Shown here: positions 9,601-15,917 of the stretch, piece by piece
Numbering within the stretch: the stretch's first letter is position 1
Layout of the letters: the number at the start of each line of letters is the position of its first letter
NCBI GenBank assembly: GCA_026398575.1
Contig: JAPLSP010000074.1
Span: 1-23,199, forward strand
Source: Candidatus Sumerlaeota bacterium
GTDB lineage: Bacteria; Sumerlaeota; Sumerlaeia; JADFCT01
Direction of reading: 5' to 3'
Length of the DNA stretch: 23,199 bases
Program-made: the position numbers and the translations under genes
Notes under the pieces: generated by a model
Told to the model about the DNA's origin: nothing
Seen by the model: only the letters and a program-made list of their open reading frames with translations
Database searches by the model: none

Positions 9601-11322
9601 GCGAATGATCACGCTTTGAAATCCGGCGTCCACCGGAAGGGCCCACGTCAGCGCGACGGTGGGGATCCCATTGTATGAAGACGCGTGGAAGGCGCCCACG
9701 CCGGCGGGCAGCGGCTTGATCTCAACCGCAAGGCAGGCGTTTTCGATATTCTCGCGCTCTGCCGCCGTCAGCTCCAGGTTGATGCCCGCTTGCGTCAACG
9801 CGCGGTACAGGTCCTCGTAATCCGAGGAACTGGTCAGCAAATGAGTCTGGCACTCATAAAACAATTGAGCCACCAGTGTGACGCCCATGCTGGTGATGGT
9901 ATAGCCGTTGAAACTCGCGCCGTCCGTCAGCAGGTAGCACAGCTTATTGCCGACGCCGCTGTTGGCGTGAACGCCGCCGTTGTCGCCGCTGCCGGAATAC
10001 CACAGCGGACTGCCCATGCGGTCGGGATCGCCGAACTGGGGCGGATCGGCCATGTTGCGGATTGCGCCGATGGGCATGTTTTCCCCGATGAGCCAGCGCT
10101 CGGAGGCCGGTTGCGTCAGACCGATGTGCGTCAACTCGATGAACTCACCCCAGATGTCGGAAAACGATTCATTGATGGCGCCCGATTGATTCGCATAAAC
10201 CAGTCCGGAGCAGTATTGCGTCACTCCGTGCGTCAACTCGTGGCCGGTGACGTCTTCGACGGCAAAGTGGTCGCCGAAATACATGCGATGTCCGTCCCAA
10301 TAGGCGTTTTGATAAGGGCAGGGAGAGGACGGATCGCAGTAGCGCACGGTGGCGCTCAGCAGAAGACCGAGATCATCAATGCTGTCGCGGCCATGCATGG
10401 TATAGTAGAAATCGTAGGTGTCTCCCAGGTAGTCGTAAGCTTTGTCCGCCTCGACGATGCCGCTGGCCGCGCTGCCTTCCGCGCGAACCAACGTCCCCGG
10501 ATTGGCGGTTGTGTTGTTGGAATCATAAATGGCGCGCTGCTTGGCGGTTTCAATCAGCGAAAAATGCCAGAGGATTTTTCCATTGTGCGCATCCATCACA
10601 ATCTGTTCCGCGAATGCCTCGCCGTCGCGAGAGGACGCCTCTACCAACCAGGCAAGACGAACCGCTCCTTTATTTCCAAAAAGCGCGGGATCGTAAACGA
10701 TCAGTTCCGGCGCGTTAGAGCGCAGGTCTGCTCTATGGCTTTCCTTCTTCGCCCAGGCGGTGGATAGAGCGACGGCCTGTTGCGAAGTCAGGGTTGGCGC
10801 AAATGCAAAGCCCGCCTGGTCCAACGCCGAAACCTTGGGCGCCAACCGGCTGATCAGGCATTCGACGCCGTTCTCATTCGTCTGAGCGATGGCCTCGGCG
10901 CCCCAGATGCGGATTCCACCATAAGTCTGCTGGAGCCGCATATATGAGCGTCCTAATTTATGGCCTGGCTTCACGCTCAGGACGGCGAAATCGCCCAACG
11001 GACTTGGCTCGCAAACCAAATCGCCCAGTTGCTGAATGAATGACCGCGCCAGGCTTTCGGGCGGCATGGTTTTTCCGGCGGCTTGTTGGACAGGGAAAGC
11101 GCCAGCGGACGGGGCTCCGATAAATCGAATATATCCATCCTGCGTCAGATCGAGACGAGTCTTCTCGTTTGTCGTGTTGGCATTCGCAGAGACGGCCCAT
11201 TGCCTCGCGCGCGCCGCACGCATCAGCGATTCCGGATTTCCCGGTTGCGCCGAAACCGTGCTCAACAACAGCAGCAATCCCACTACTGCGCCTGCGATCC
11301 TTAAGGGCCTCAGTATGATCAT
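3646..11322 (-). CDS. Giant secreted M4 (thermolysin-like) metalloprotease with modular C-terminal region
   Basis: This gene encodes a 2558-residue secreted zinc endopeptidase. The start at 11322 opens a signal peptide (1-25, ending STVSA). In-frame ATGs further upstream lie at or before the probable -10 box. An FTP/PepSY-like propeptide spans ~50-255. In the M4 domain (~265-535) HELTH at 361-365, Glu385 (GAINESFSD) and His452 (GGVHANSG) give a complete zinc and active site. Next come an Fn3-like segment (~540-632) and a 193-residue NIDO-like module present three times (639-831, 1513-1705, 1817-2009). Four BACON-like beta-sandwiches start near 838, 1298, 1404 and 1708. An ASH/choice-of-anchor-D domain (945-998 plus 1238-1296) is interrupted by a concanavalin-like domain (~999-1180) and a linker. 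An InlB-repeat-like segment (2016-2102), a second ASH domain (2105-2217) and a repetitive tail (~2220-2558) follow. The tail resembles that of the S8 protease downstream. Protein or carbohydrate binding by the modules is inference. Confidence 0.92.
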   Translation of the reverse strand: MIILRPLRIAGAVVGLLLLLSTVSAQPGNPESLMRAARARQWAVSANANTTNEKTRLDLTQDGYIRFIGAPSAGAFPVQQAAGKTMPPESLARSFIQQLGDLVCEPSPLGDFAVLSVKPGHKLGRSYMRLQQTYGGIRIWGAEAIAQTNENGVECLISRLAPKVSALDQAGFAFAPTLTSQQAVALSTAWAKKESHRADLRSNAPELIVYDPALFGNKGAVRLAWLVEASSRDGEAFAEQIVMDAHNGKILWHFSLIETAKQRAIYDSNNTTANPGTLVRAEGSAASGIVEADKAYDYLGDTYDFYYTMHGRDSIDDLGLLLSATVRYCDPSSPCPYQNAYWDGHRMYFGDHFAVEDVTGHELTHGVTQYCSGLVYANQSGAINESFSDIWGEFIELTHIGLTQPASERWLIGENMPIGAIRNMADPPQFGDPDRMGSPLWYSGSGDNGGVHANSGVGNKLCYLLTDGASFNGYTITSMGVTLVAQLFYECQTHLLTSSSDYEDLYRALTQAGINLELTAAERENIENACLAVEIKPLPAGVGAFHASSYNGIPTVALTWALPVDAGFQSVIIRRDGLDYPSSTSAGVPVFSGVGASCSDGPLVTGIRYYYSAWAIYSGGAVSKAAHANIVAGQALPDYFTELFDASDNDLANHTLTFIPGANPDGYYAYCKAATAFPTDPAGGTSLTLTDDSYATVTLTGGAKVLLYGTAYSEFFAGSNGSITFGSGDSGYEPSLAAHFAAPRIAALFDDLYPETSASVTWRQLEDRAAITYQNIPAYGCIGSNSFQIEMFFDGTIQITWLDISDPHGLAGISRGQGLPSDFVESDLTAYPELVPDPLLITPATDLAALGYTGGPFAPSSATYMLTNRSATTLNWAAATTTTWLTVSPSSSTLAPGESTSVSIAINSSADALTTGVYYGSVIFVNLTSATLQMRCASLTALPIPGVIEVTDSIPPINDWKMPFGPVFISTAATRRVTVANTDTLHDLVVTNIRLIELYNENFDDGSAQDWQPTPADAWQVVGGEYKAETPYANASMESFYAGQEWADAHISVMMRRTGTDEEAAASLILRAGSDFDYLTHTGSAYRVSISGSGSYYVGKYIDGEFSFLQNWTNTSNLNTSETANLVEVAICGGNITVAFNGVVTWSGRDDSILESGWIGLLAYSGDGCIHYFDNVIVSEPNTFSGQISAQQQLLNQSTAKGGSAERAPLLKAAPAKASAGAMKNLPPIPAPVSASAPVFKLNGLPAMPVRLGPGQSLSFDAQYAPLEAVSSENRIRISSNDRNSPEVIVKLNGAGALDWLAITPQTELISQGVMGGPFAPGFIEYTLTNNGSVRTAWTAQPSANWVYLFPTSGALDTSQSVVIRASVNANSYKLLGGQYYAAILITDMATSAVQTRGVRLTVLDWMNVTPADDFIARGIPGGPFTPISKTYTIGNLGGNTTRWTVSSDAPWITVAPGSGSLAPTSSTQITASLNAQANHLAIGVYPSTLTFRNTSTKYTTKRRMILYVCRDYFTELFPAGSNDLAYHSLTWQPDGGMSFYKAFLESVTEFPTDPAGGTKLPLTDDYYAQVTLTGGAQALLYGTAYGSFYVGSNGHISFLAGDIGFGNTFSEHFNQPRISALADDLNPSAGGSVSWKQTEDLVAITWQNVPIYGAGGSNSFQVEMFFDGRIRITWLELSEQRGLAGISQGRGVPGDFLASDLTAYVDALQVSPLAAFNAIGFAGGPFAPRNNFYTLTNRGAEPLNWSAATAPAAAWLSFAPASGALAPGTSAVVAISFNSNTNALSTGTYAAKMIFINPASAVEQLRSVRLTVRQDYFTQDFAAGGADLSHHQLTLIPDGGAAFYRACCEPVYAFPVNPAGATILPLGLDSCMQATLDGGAQVALYGVSYGSFYVGSNGYITFGTSDTAYDESYAAHFRKPRISGLFDDLYPGNGAAVSWRQLSDRAVVTWQNITKYGASEVNNFQIEMFFDGTIRITWLDIADPSFLAGVSRGNGVPADFLESDLTAYPAPSNSPYRLKVNSANPSNGVSILVSPNDNLNYGSAVTPLSLVYNASAMVSLTAPYAVDAHIFLRWDKDGSSYSAARSAAVAMTANMAMMAVYAPLPSTAEIALYDGAMLVPNGGEVIVAAAKVGGESQAKALSIFNAGGTPLTVMDLILPAGFTGTLPAEAIAPGVIATMTITLKPKTKVLFGGSASFKTNADTANTFKINLIAVASELAAYKIQAVRCTATVTSDSGGIGLKVTDSGSTSDLKIIMLRGRAAEKAVDNAAKGITILKNIAGITTVSVEGSLRNLNTAVPIARVDVTSNLASLTAARTAVGELFVAGILKHVAMTLINDDNVVETPQQTVIVSTGALTRGSVRIALAGVGARRIEIPNSAVVATLSGKKKKGGAMIASDAGLIKAGSALTLTAAGSDVAGPILASGEIKKIKASLMSSRGGHIAPSAGADAATSPALTLIVSGMIYPGASGSAAKKDIGIVQGIKGIKAAMVAGVESVATSEGVTIITPNSSGAVKRFVTSAGGLPACDGFYWSSKAPVFAPKSLRKKIKSGAAAPVR

Positions 11323-11379
11323 TAAAAGGAATCCCCCACCACTTGCTTTGTAACAATGACCAAACACCATACAAAAAAT

Positions 11380-11385
11380 AGTATA
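11380..11385 (-). promoter_or_regulatory. Probable -10 box for the M4 protease gene
   Basis: On the minus strand TATACT sits 57 bases before the chosen ATG at 11322, implying a leader of about 50 bases. A -35 match 16 bases upstream (CTGCAA) is poor, so the promoter is weak or uses an activator. Its position argues against the longest in-frame start at 11391. Confidence 0.38.
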
Positions 11386-11420
11386 GCGCATTTTTCACGG
11401 CTTGCAGTATTCGTCCGCCT

Positions 11421-11505
11421 AGTCCGTGCCAGTCCGTGCCAGTCCGTGCCAGTCCGTGCCAGTCCGTGTCAGTCCATGTCAGTCTGTGCTCGTCCGTGCC
11501 AGTCC
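11421..11505. repeat. 10-bp tandem repeat (about 8.5 copies)
   Basis: The unit agtccgtgcc is repeated head to tail: four perfect copies from 11421 to 11460, then copies with one to three substitutions up to about 11505. The array runs into the 3' end of the oxidoreductase gene on the minus strand. It encodes that protein's last residues (GLARTSTD) and its TGA stop at 11479-11481. Because 10 is not a multiple of 3, changes in copy number upstream of the stop would alter reading frame and C-terminus. Confidence 0.9.
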
Positions 11506-12537
11506 TATCACTTGCCCCGTTTGGATGGAGCGTTCCTCGGCTTCGCAAATTTCCACCGAGCTCGCTGCATCCGCCGCTGTCACAATAGCGGGAGGCCGCC
11601 CGGTCTGAATGCATTCCACCATGTAGGCCAGCTCGCGCTGATAGCCGTCACCCCTCTGGGCGTCTTCAGCCGTCGCGGCGATGACGCGGGGCGGCTGTCC
11701 CTTTTCGAAGAGGCGCAGCGTCCCGTCTGCCCGGCCAACGTCATAGTCCGCCGTGGCGTTTTCGAAGATGACGGTATAAGACATGCTGAATCCGAATCCG
11801 GCGGTCATCACCCATCCGCCTTCGGCCGACACGCATGCCCCGGACTCGACCTGATACTGCGTAACGACATGGTCAACGGCGCCGCTGCAGAACGTGAAGC
11901 CGGTCGAGTAAACCGTTCGCGGTCGGCCAAAGCAGAATTGCACGAAATCCGTGTCGTGGATGTGCAGGTCCAGCAGCGCGCCGCCGGATTTGGCGCCGTC
12001 GAGAAAGTCGCTGCTCCAGCCCGGCGGTTCTGCCAGGCGCCGGAAGCGCGCGGCCAACACGCGCCCATAAGTCTTGTTCGCGATGGCGCTTTGGAGCCAA
12101 GACCATTCGGGCCAGAATCGCAGGCACATCGCGGGCATGAAAAAGCCTTTCGCCGCCTCCGCTGCATTGACGATTTGGCGCGCCAGCGCGTGCGTGCGGG
12201 CGAGCGGCTTTTCGCATACAACGTGTTTGCCCGCCTGCAGCGCCGCGATGGAGAGTTTCGGATGCGCATGGGTAGGCACGCACAAATCAATAAGGTCAAT
12301 CTTTGGATCAGAGAGCAGCTCATCCAGATTTTTCGTGGCCTTCACTTGCGACAGGTCCAGCTTGAGCGGATCGCCGCCGCCGATGTTGCCACTGATGTTG
12401 GAGAAGTCGCCGTCGGGAGGCAGGCGGACGGCGTCGCAGATGGCGGCGATTCGCGCGCCGGGAATCCTGCGATAAGCCTTGAGGTGCGTAACCCCCATAA
12501 ATCCCAGCCCCACAACAGCGACATTAACAGTCTTCAT
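11479..12537 (-). CDS. Gfo/Idh/MocA family NAD(P)-dependent oxidoreductase
   Basis: This 352-residue protein is of usual length for cytoplasmic sugar or cyclitol dehydrogenases of the Gfo/Idh/MocA family. The N-terminal Rossmann fold shows G10-x-G12-x-x-G15 (VVGLGFMG), and the family's EKP motif is at 109-111. The catalytic segment GGALLDLHIHDTDF (185-198) contains Asp190, His194 and Asp195. The substrate cannot be read from sequence. Insertion-like residues 38-62 in the Rossmann domain (rich in Gly, Asp and Pro) are unusual. The start has an AAGGGGAG ribosome-binding site 5 bases upstream. That site and the first codons lie in an 80-bp unit present three times in tandem, and the stop codon lies in a 10-bp tandem repeat, so both ends are built from repeats. 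It follows the isomerase/aldolase genes on the same strand after a 361-bp gap. The family call is firm. Confidence 0.93.
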   Translation of the reverse strand: MKTVNVAVVGLGFMGVTHLKAYRRIPGARIAAICDAVRLPPDGDFSNISGNIGGGDPLKLDLSQVKATKNLDELLSDPKIDLIDLCVPTHAHPKLSIAALQAGKHVVCEKPLARTHALARQIVNAAEAAKGFFMPAMCLRFWPEWSWLQSAIANKTYGRVLAARFRRLAEPPGWSSDFLDGAKSGGALLDLHIHDTDFVQFCFGRPRTVYSTGFTFCSGAVDHVVTQYQVESGACVSAEGGWVMTAGFGFSMSYTVIFENATADYDVGRADGTLRLFEKGQPPRVIAATAEDAQRGDGYQRELAYMVECIQTGRPPAIVTAADAASSVEICEAEERSIQTGQVIGLARTSTD

Positions 12538-12617
12538 CGCGGCTCCCCTTCATATCGGAAATCAAAACTATTCACAGCGCTTCTTGAAGCCACAACAGCG
12601 ACATTAGCAGTCTTCAT
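12534..12617 (-). CDS. 27-codon leader mini-ORF overlapping the oxidoreductase start
   Basis: The second 80-bp copy retains the AAGGGGAG ribosome-binding site and ATG. It is read as MKTANVAVV, then leaves the oxidoreductase reading frame and ends at TGA 12534-12536. That stop overlaps the true ATG (12535-12537) as ATGA, a geometry typical of translational coupling. The overlap follows from the 80-bp period. The first nine residues copy the oxidoreductase N-terminus with one change (Val4 to Ala). A regulatory leader is possible; a by-product of duplication is equally likely. No function is implied for the peptide. Confidence 0.4.
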   Translation of the reverse strand: MKTANVAVVASRSAVNSFDFRYEGEPR

Positions 12618-12634
12618 CGCGGCTCCCCTTCATA

Positions 12635-12697
12635 TCAGAAATCAAACCTATTCATAGCGCTTCTTGAAGCCACAACAGCGACATTAGCAGTCTTCAC
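12635..12697 (-). CDS. 20-codon leader mini-ORF (third repeat copy)
   Basis: The third 80-bp copy has GTG in place of ATG and ends at TGA 12635-12637, 17 bases before the next mini-ORF start. Its sequence is VKTANVAVV followed by eleven residues. Its ribosome-binding site is conserved. It may be translated at a low level or be only a duplication relic. Confidence 0.25.
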   Translation of the reverse strand: MKTANVAVVASRSAMNRFDF

Positions 12698-12765
12698 CGC
12701 GGCTCCCCTTCATATCGGAAATCAAGACTATTCACAGCGCCTCTTAAAACCACGGCAGCAAATAT

Positions 12766-12895
12766 TAGCCGGGCTTCAGCCGGCTCTTCTTTGCACCCTG
12801 CTTCAGCAGGGGTGTCGGCAGGCAGCGCCTTAGTGGAAAGCGCGCTTCAGCGCGGCTTCTCGACCTGCTTTAGCGCTTGTGCATTGCCCGCGCCG
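12766..12895. repeat. Damaged copy of the MITE-like palindromic element
   Basis: From TAGCCGGGCTTCAGCCGGCT through CTTCTTTGCACCC, a CTGC-TTCA-GCAG hairpin and GTCGGCAGGCAGC, this segment matches the left half of the intact element at 15681-15860 with a few substitutions, in the same orientation. A GCGCGCTTCAGCGCG hairpin is kept. Beyond about 12855 similarity fades, and the right terminal repeat is missing next to the stop codon of the isomerase gene at 12899. It fills the gap between that gene and the 80-bp repeats. Confidence 0.75.
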
Positions 12896-12898
12896 CGA

Positions 12899-13747
12899 TT
12901 AACTGCCGCTCAGCAGCTTTTCAACAAACCCTCGTCCCGCGCGGATGTCCTCAACGCGCTGATTCCCGGCCTCGCGTTCGAAGCACAGCCATCCGGGGAA
13001 ATTGACCTCCGCCAATACATTGAAAAACGCCGGCCAGTCCACCTGGCCCATCCCAACAGTAACCTCTTCACCCCATGAGCCAGGCGTCTTGGTCACGTTG
13101 GCGTCCTTGACGTGAATCCCGCGGACCCAGCGCCCGACGGTTCGCAATCCCGCGACAGGATCGCCGTTGTTGTATAAAATCATGTTGGCGGGATCGAAGT
13201 TGACGGCCACATTCGGCTCGTTCAGGCTTTCGAGGAACGTCTTCAACGCCGCCGCGGATTCCTGGCCCGTCTCGCAGCCGAGCGTGATGCCTGCTTCGCC
13301 AAAGAGCCGCGCGATCTTGCGCACCCGCCCGGCCAGTTTTTCGAAAGCGGGATCCTTCGGATCATGCGGCAGGAATCCGGCATGGAACATGACGAACTTG
13401 AGACCGAGGCGCGCCGCGGTTTTCGCGGTGACTTGCGCATTGCGCCAATTGGCTTCCCACGTCGAATCCGGCACGATGCCGCCCGTGATCCGGATCGTCT
13501 CGAGCGTGCTGTAGTCCTCGTTTGCGGCGCGGAACATGCCCGACACCGGCGTGATCCCGTTGCGCGCGAAAATGTCAGGCGCCTGGTTCCACGCCGCGCT
13601 CTGGGTATTGAAGGGATCAAGGTCCAGCTGCACATGATCGAGCCCGATGGCTTTCATCTGCTGAACCAGCTGCTCCGGTCCGGCGGGATGCAGCGACCAG
13701 CTGCACACGGCCAGACGCGAAAGGAATTGCTGTGTCTGAGCGGACAT
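12899..13747 (-). CDS. Sugar phosphate isomerase/epimerase (xylose-isomerase-like TIM barrel)
   Basis: This 282-residue cytoplasmic protein belongs to the AP-endonuclease-2/xylose-isomerase-like TIM-barrel superfamily (IolE/IolI/ketose-3-epimerase type), which isomerises or dehydrates sugars with a divalent metal. Candidate metal ligands fall in the expected order: Glu159 (LGCETGQ), Asp185 (NFDPANM), His212 (GIHVKDA) and Glu257 (CFEREAG). No secretion signal is visible. It follows the aldolase gene by 93 bases on the same strand, so co-transcription is likely. A purine-rich GGAAGGA lies about 11 bases before the ATG, a little far for a strong ribosome-binding site. The substrate is unknown, but a pairing with Gfo/Idh/MocA dehydrogenases is typical for breakdown of cyclitols or keto-sugars. 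Confidence 0.9.
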   Translation of the reverse strand: MSAQTQQFLSRLAVCSWSLHPAGPEQLVQQMKAIGLDHVQLDLDPFNTQSAAWNQAPDIFARNGITPVSGMFRAANEDYSTLETIRITGGIVPDSTWEANWRNAQVTAKTAARLGLKFVMFHAGFLPHDPKDPAFEKLAGRVRKIARLFGEAGITLGCETGQESAAALKTFLESLNEPNVAVNFDPANMILYNNGDPVAGLRTVGRWVRGIHVKDANVTKTPGSWGEEVTVGMGQVDWPAFFNVLAEVNFPGWLCFEREAGNQRVEDIRAGRGFVEKLLSGS

Positions 13748-13840
13748 ACTTGGGGCGTCCTTCCTTCATGGGATTGTGCAATACTCCACGGAATGCCGAT
13801 CTGTCAATGCCTCTGCTGCAAGATGAAAACTTATCTGCTT

Positions 13841-14590
13841 TCACACGCCTTTCTCCGCCGCCTCGCGACGGCGGTATTCATCGAGCATCTGGGCGGTGGC
13901 GGTCGCGCCGCAGCGTGCGACTCCCAAATCGCGGACGCGGATGAGAGCATCGAGGTCGCGCACGCCGCCGGCGGCCTTGACCTGGACCTTGGCCGAGACG
14001 TTGGCGCGCATGAGTTTCAGATCATGCTCGGTCGCGCCTTGATAGCTGTATTTGCCGTCGGCGCCTTTGACGAAGCCGTAGCCGCTCGAAGTCTTTACAA
14101 AGTCCGCGCCGGCGCGTTCGCAAATCTGGCAGAGTTTGATTTTGAAATCGTCACCGCTCAAGCCCGCGCCGCCGGCGCCAAGATAATCGTTTTCGAAAAT
14201 AACCTTCACGATGGCGCCGCGTTTGTGCGCTTCGTCGCAGACCGCCCTGATGTCGCGCTCGACGTACTCCCAATCGCCGCTCAGAGCCTTGCCGATGTTG
14301 ATCACCATGTCAATCTCGGCCGCGCCGTCCTTGCACGCCAGCTCGGTTTCGTAGCGCTTCGACTCGGTGGCGCTGTTTCCGTGCGGAAAGCCAATGACGC
14401 ACCCCACGAGCACGCCACTTCCTTTGAGCAATTCGGCCGCGCGCCTGGCGGCGTAAGGCTTGATGCAGACCGAGGCAACCTGATACTTCGCCGCCACGCG
14501 GCATCCTTCCTCCAACTCCCGGTCCGTCATCGTTGGATGCAGCAGCGAGTGGTCAATCATCTTGGCAAGTTGTTCGTATGCGTATTTCAT
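13841..14590 (-). CDS. deoC: Deoxyribose-phosphate aldolase (DeoC family)
   Basis: DeoC is a class I aldolase that reversibly splits 2-deoxyribose 5-phosphate into acetaldehyde and glyceraldehyde 3-phosphate. The start at 14590 (MKYAYEQ) is preferred over the ATG at 14614 because AGGAGA lies about 10 bases before it; the product is 249 residues, normal for the family. Key residues are present: Asp94 (AEIDMVINIG), the Schiff-base Lys166 (VKTSSGYG) and the second lysine Lys205 (VKAAGGVR). The C-terminus ends in a charged helix (YRRREAAEKG). No other deoxynucleoside gene (deoA, deoB, deoD) is near; it lies between two TIM-barrel sugar isomerases, 42 bases after one and 93 before the other. It may therefore cleave a related phosphorylated sugar here, although the active site looks like ordinary DeoC. 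Confidence 0.92.
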   Translation of the reverse strand: MKYAYEQLAKMIDHSLLHPTMTDRELEEGCRVAAKYQVASVCIKPYAARRAAELLKGSGVLVGCVIGFPHGNSATESKRYETELACKDGAAEIDMVINIGKALSGDWEYVERDIRAVCDEAHKRGAIVKVIFENDYLGAGGAGLSGDDFKIKLCQICERAGADFVKTSSGYGFVKGADGKYSYQGATEHDLKLMRANVSAKVQVKAAGGVRDLDALIRVRDLGVARCGATATAQMLDEYRRREAAEKGV

Positions 14591-14632
14591 GGCGTTGAAT
14601 TCTCCTCGAGTCAAATCAGATTTGAACGGCGG

Positions 14633-15565
14633 CTAAAACGGCAGCTGCTCATTGGCGATGAATGGCTGCAAAACGTTGCGCCCGATTCTCAGCGCGCGCT
14701 GCCGGCCCTCCAGCGTCTTGCCGAATGTATCGTCCTCAACCTCGACGCACACCGGACCATCGTAGCCGATTTCTTGAAGCGCGGCCATGAAGCGTCCCCA
14801 GTTAATCTCGCCAAAGCCGGGAATGCGTGGCGTATGCCAGTCTTTCGGAAGCGCGAAGGCGCCCACTTCATTGAGCCGGTCGGCGGGAATTGTCATGTCC
14901 TTTGCATGAATGTGGAATAATTTGCTCTTGAATTCTTTCAGCGGGCTTATGGGGTCCATGCGCTGCAACACAAAGTGCGACGGATCGTAGTTGAGGCCGA
15001 AATTTTTGGAGGGGATATCGCTGAACATGCGCCGCCAGATGGCGGGCGAGGTGGCAAGGTTCTTTCCGCCGGGCCATTCATCGCGCGAGAACAGCATTGG
15101 GCAATTCTCGATCGCGATCCTGACGCCGTGATCTTCGGCGAAGGCGATGATCGGCCTCCATACCTTCAAGAAGCGCGGCCAGTTTTCATCCACTGTTTTG
15201 TTCCAGTCGCGCCCCACGAAGGAAGTAACCAGATTGAGCCCCAGCTTCGACGCGGCGAGGATCGTCTTCTTGAGGTGATCAATCCCGCGCTTGGCGGCGG
15301 TCCCGTCGGGATCGAGCGCATTCGGATAGTAACCCAATGCGCTGATACTTACGCCGTATCGGGCGCAAAGAGCATGGACATCATCGGCCCGGGCTTTCGT
15401 GAAATTGGCAACGTCAATATGCGTGACGCCGGCATACTTACGTTCGGCCTTGCCCACCGGCCAGCACATCACTTCGACGCATTCGAAGTCTTCCTGCGCG
15501 GCGAATTCCAGCACTTCTCTGAGCTTGAGCTCTGGCAGGATTGCCGTGACAAATCCGAGTTTCAT
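14633..15565 (-). CDS. Sugar phosphate isomerase/epimerase (xylose-isomerase-like TIM barrel)
   Basis: This 310-residue cytoplasmic protein is a second member of the xylose-isomerase-like TIM-barrel superfamily and is clearly distinct from the 282-residue neighbour. Likely metal ligands are Glu153 (IAIENCPM), Asp194 (NYDPSH), His220 (FHIHAKD) and Glu275 or Glu277 (CVEVEDD). The N-terminus [12 protein letters not shown] and the first-strand ECVEVMCWP are typical of this group. GAAAGG lies about 10 bases before the ATG. The gap to the aldolase start is 42 bases, the tightest spacing in the block, suggesting one transcript. Upstream, a palindromic element separates it from the second oxidoreductase, so this gene may open its own unit. 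Which keto-sugar or cyclitol it acts on is not evident. Confidence 0.9.
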   Translation of the reverse strand: MKLGFVTAILPELKLREVLEFAAQEDFECVEVMCWPVGKAERKYAGVTHIDVANFTKARADDVHALCARYGVSISALGYYPNALDPDGTAAKRGIDHLKKTILAASKLGLNLVTSFVGRDWNKTVDENWPRFLKVWRPIIAFAEDHGVRIAIENCPMLFSRDEWPGGKNLATSPAIWRRMFSDIPSKNFGLNYDPSHFVLQRMDPISPLKEFKSKLFHIHAKDMTIPADRLNEVGAFALPKDWHTPRIPGFGEINWGRFMAALQEIGYDGPVCVEVEDDTFGKTLEGRQRALRIGRNVLQPFIANEQLPF

Positions 15566-15917
15566 GAGAGGCGCCTTTCATTAGGAATCGAACATCAAGG
15601 ATACGCGATGAAAATCTTTAGCCTTACTCATAGCATCCAAAAAAAATCAAATAGCTCATCTGGCAATAAATCCGCCATTTTAGCCGGCTTTCAGCCGGCT
15701 CTTCTTTGCACCCTGCTTTAGCAGGGGTGTCCGCAGGCAGCATCTAGCTCTGAGCGCGCTTCAGCGCGTCGAGATGCCGCGCTGAAGCGCGCTTGTGAAA
15801 AATCGCCCCGGCATTCACGCCTAAAGGCGGGTGCAAAGAAGAGCCTGCTGAAGCAGGCTAATTTAAAAAGCGGAAAAATCATAAGCGCTCTTCTTTTTAT
15901 GGCAAGCGTGATTCTCT
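15566..15917. other. 352-bp intergenic region with palindromic element
   Basis: This gap separates the second oxidoreductase from the isomerase gene. Most of it is the MITE-like element at 15681-15860. The rest (15566-15676) is AT-richer with an A-run near 15640-15650 and no open frame worth calling. A promoter for the isomerase/aldolase genes would be expected in 15566-15680, but I do not see good boxes. Confidence 0.6.
15681..15860. mobile_element. 180-bp MITE-like element built of nested hairpins
   Basis: The element has terminal inverted repeats. Each end starts TAGCC, forms a small hairpin (AGCCGGC-TTTCA-GCCGGCT on the left, AGCCTGC-TGAA-GCAGGCT on the right) and continues inward with CTTCTTTGCACCC on its own strand. 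Inside are CCCTGC-TTTA-GCAGGG, two facing CGCGC hairpins with TTCA/TGAA loops, and CGCC-TAAA-GGCG. ATTT flanks both ends (15677-15680 and 15861-15864), a possible 4-bp target duplication. There is no open frame, so it would depend on a transposase elsewhere. Each outer hairpin followed by CTTCTTT resembles a weak intrinsic terminator for incoming transcripts, including that of the oxidoreductase ending at 15918. A damaged copy lies at 12766-12895. Confidence 0.75.

Larger units (their letters stand above)
12511..12769. repeat. 80-bp tandem triplication covering a gene start
   Basis: Three copies with an exact 80-bp period begin at 12511, 12591 and 12671, each starting cacaacagcg. A decayed partial fourth copy begins at 12751 (cacggcagca). 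Read on the minus strand, each unit carries AAGGGGAGCCGCG, a start codon and nine codons of the oxidoreductase. Copy 1 is the true start (12537), copy 2 has ATG at 12617 and copy 3 has GTG at 12697. Copies differ by a handful of substitutions, mostly outside the ribosome-binding site. Confidence 0.93.

Noticed and set aside
11421..12769. Tandem repeats considered as a CRISPR array
   Set aside because: Units are directly abutting with no unique spacers, and no cas gene is present.
13364..14920. 518-codon plus-strand open frame opposite the isomerase and deoC genes
   Set aside because: It is antisense to three genes with intact catalytic motifs, has Arg/Ala/His-rich shadow composition and no family features; long antisense frames are expected at this GC content.
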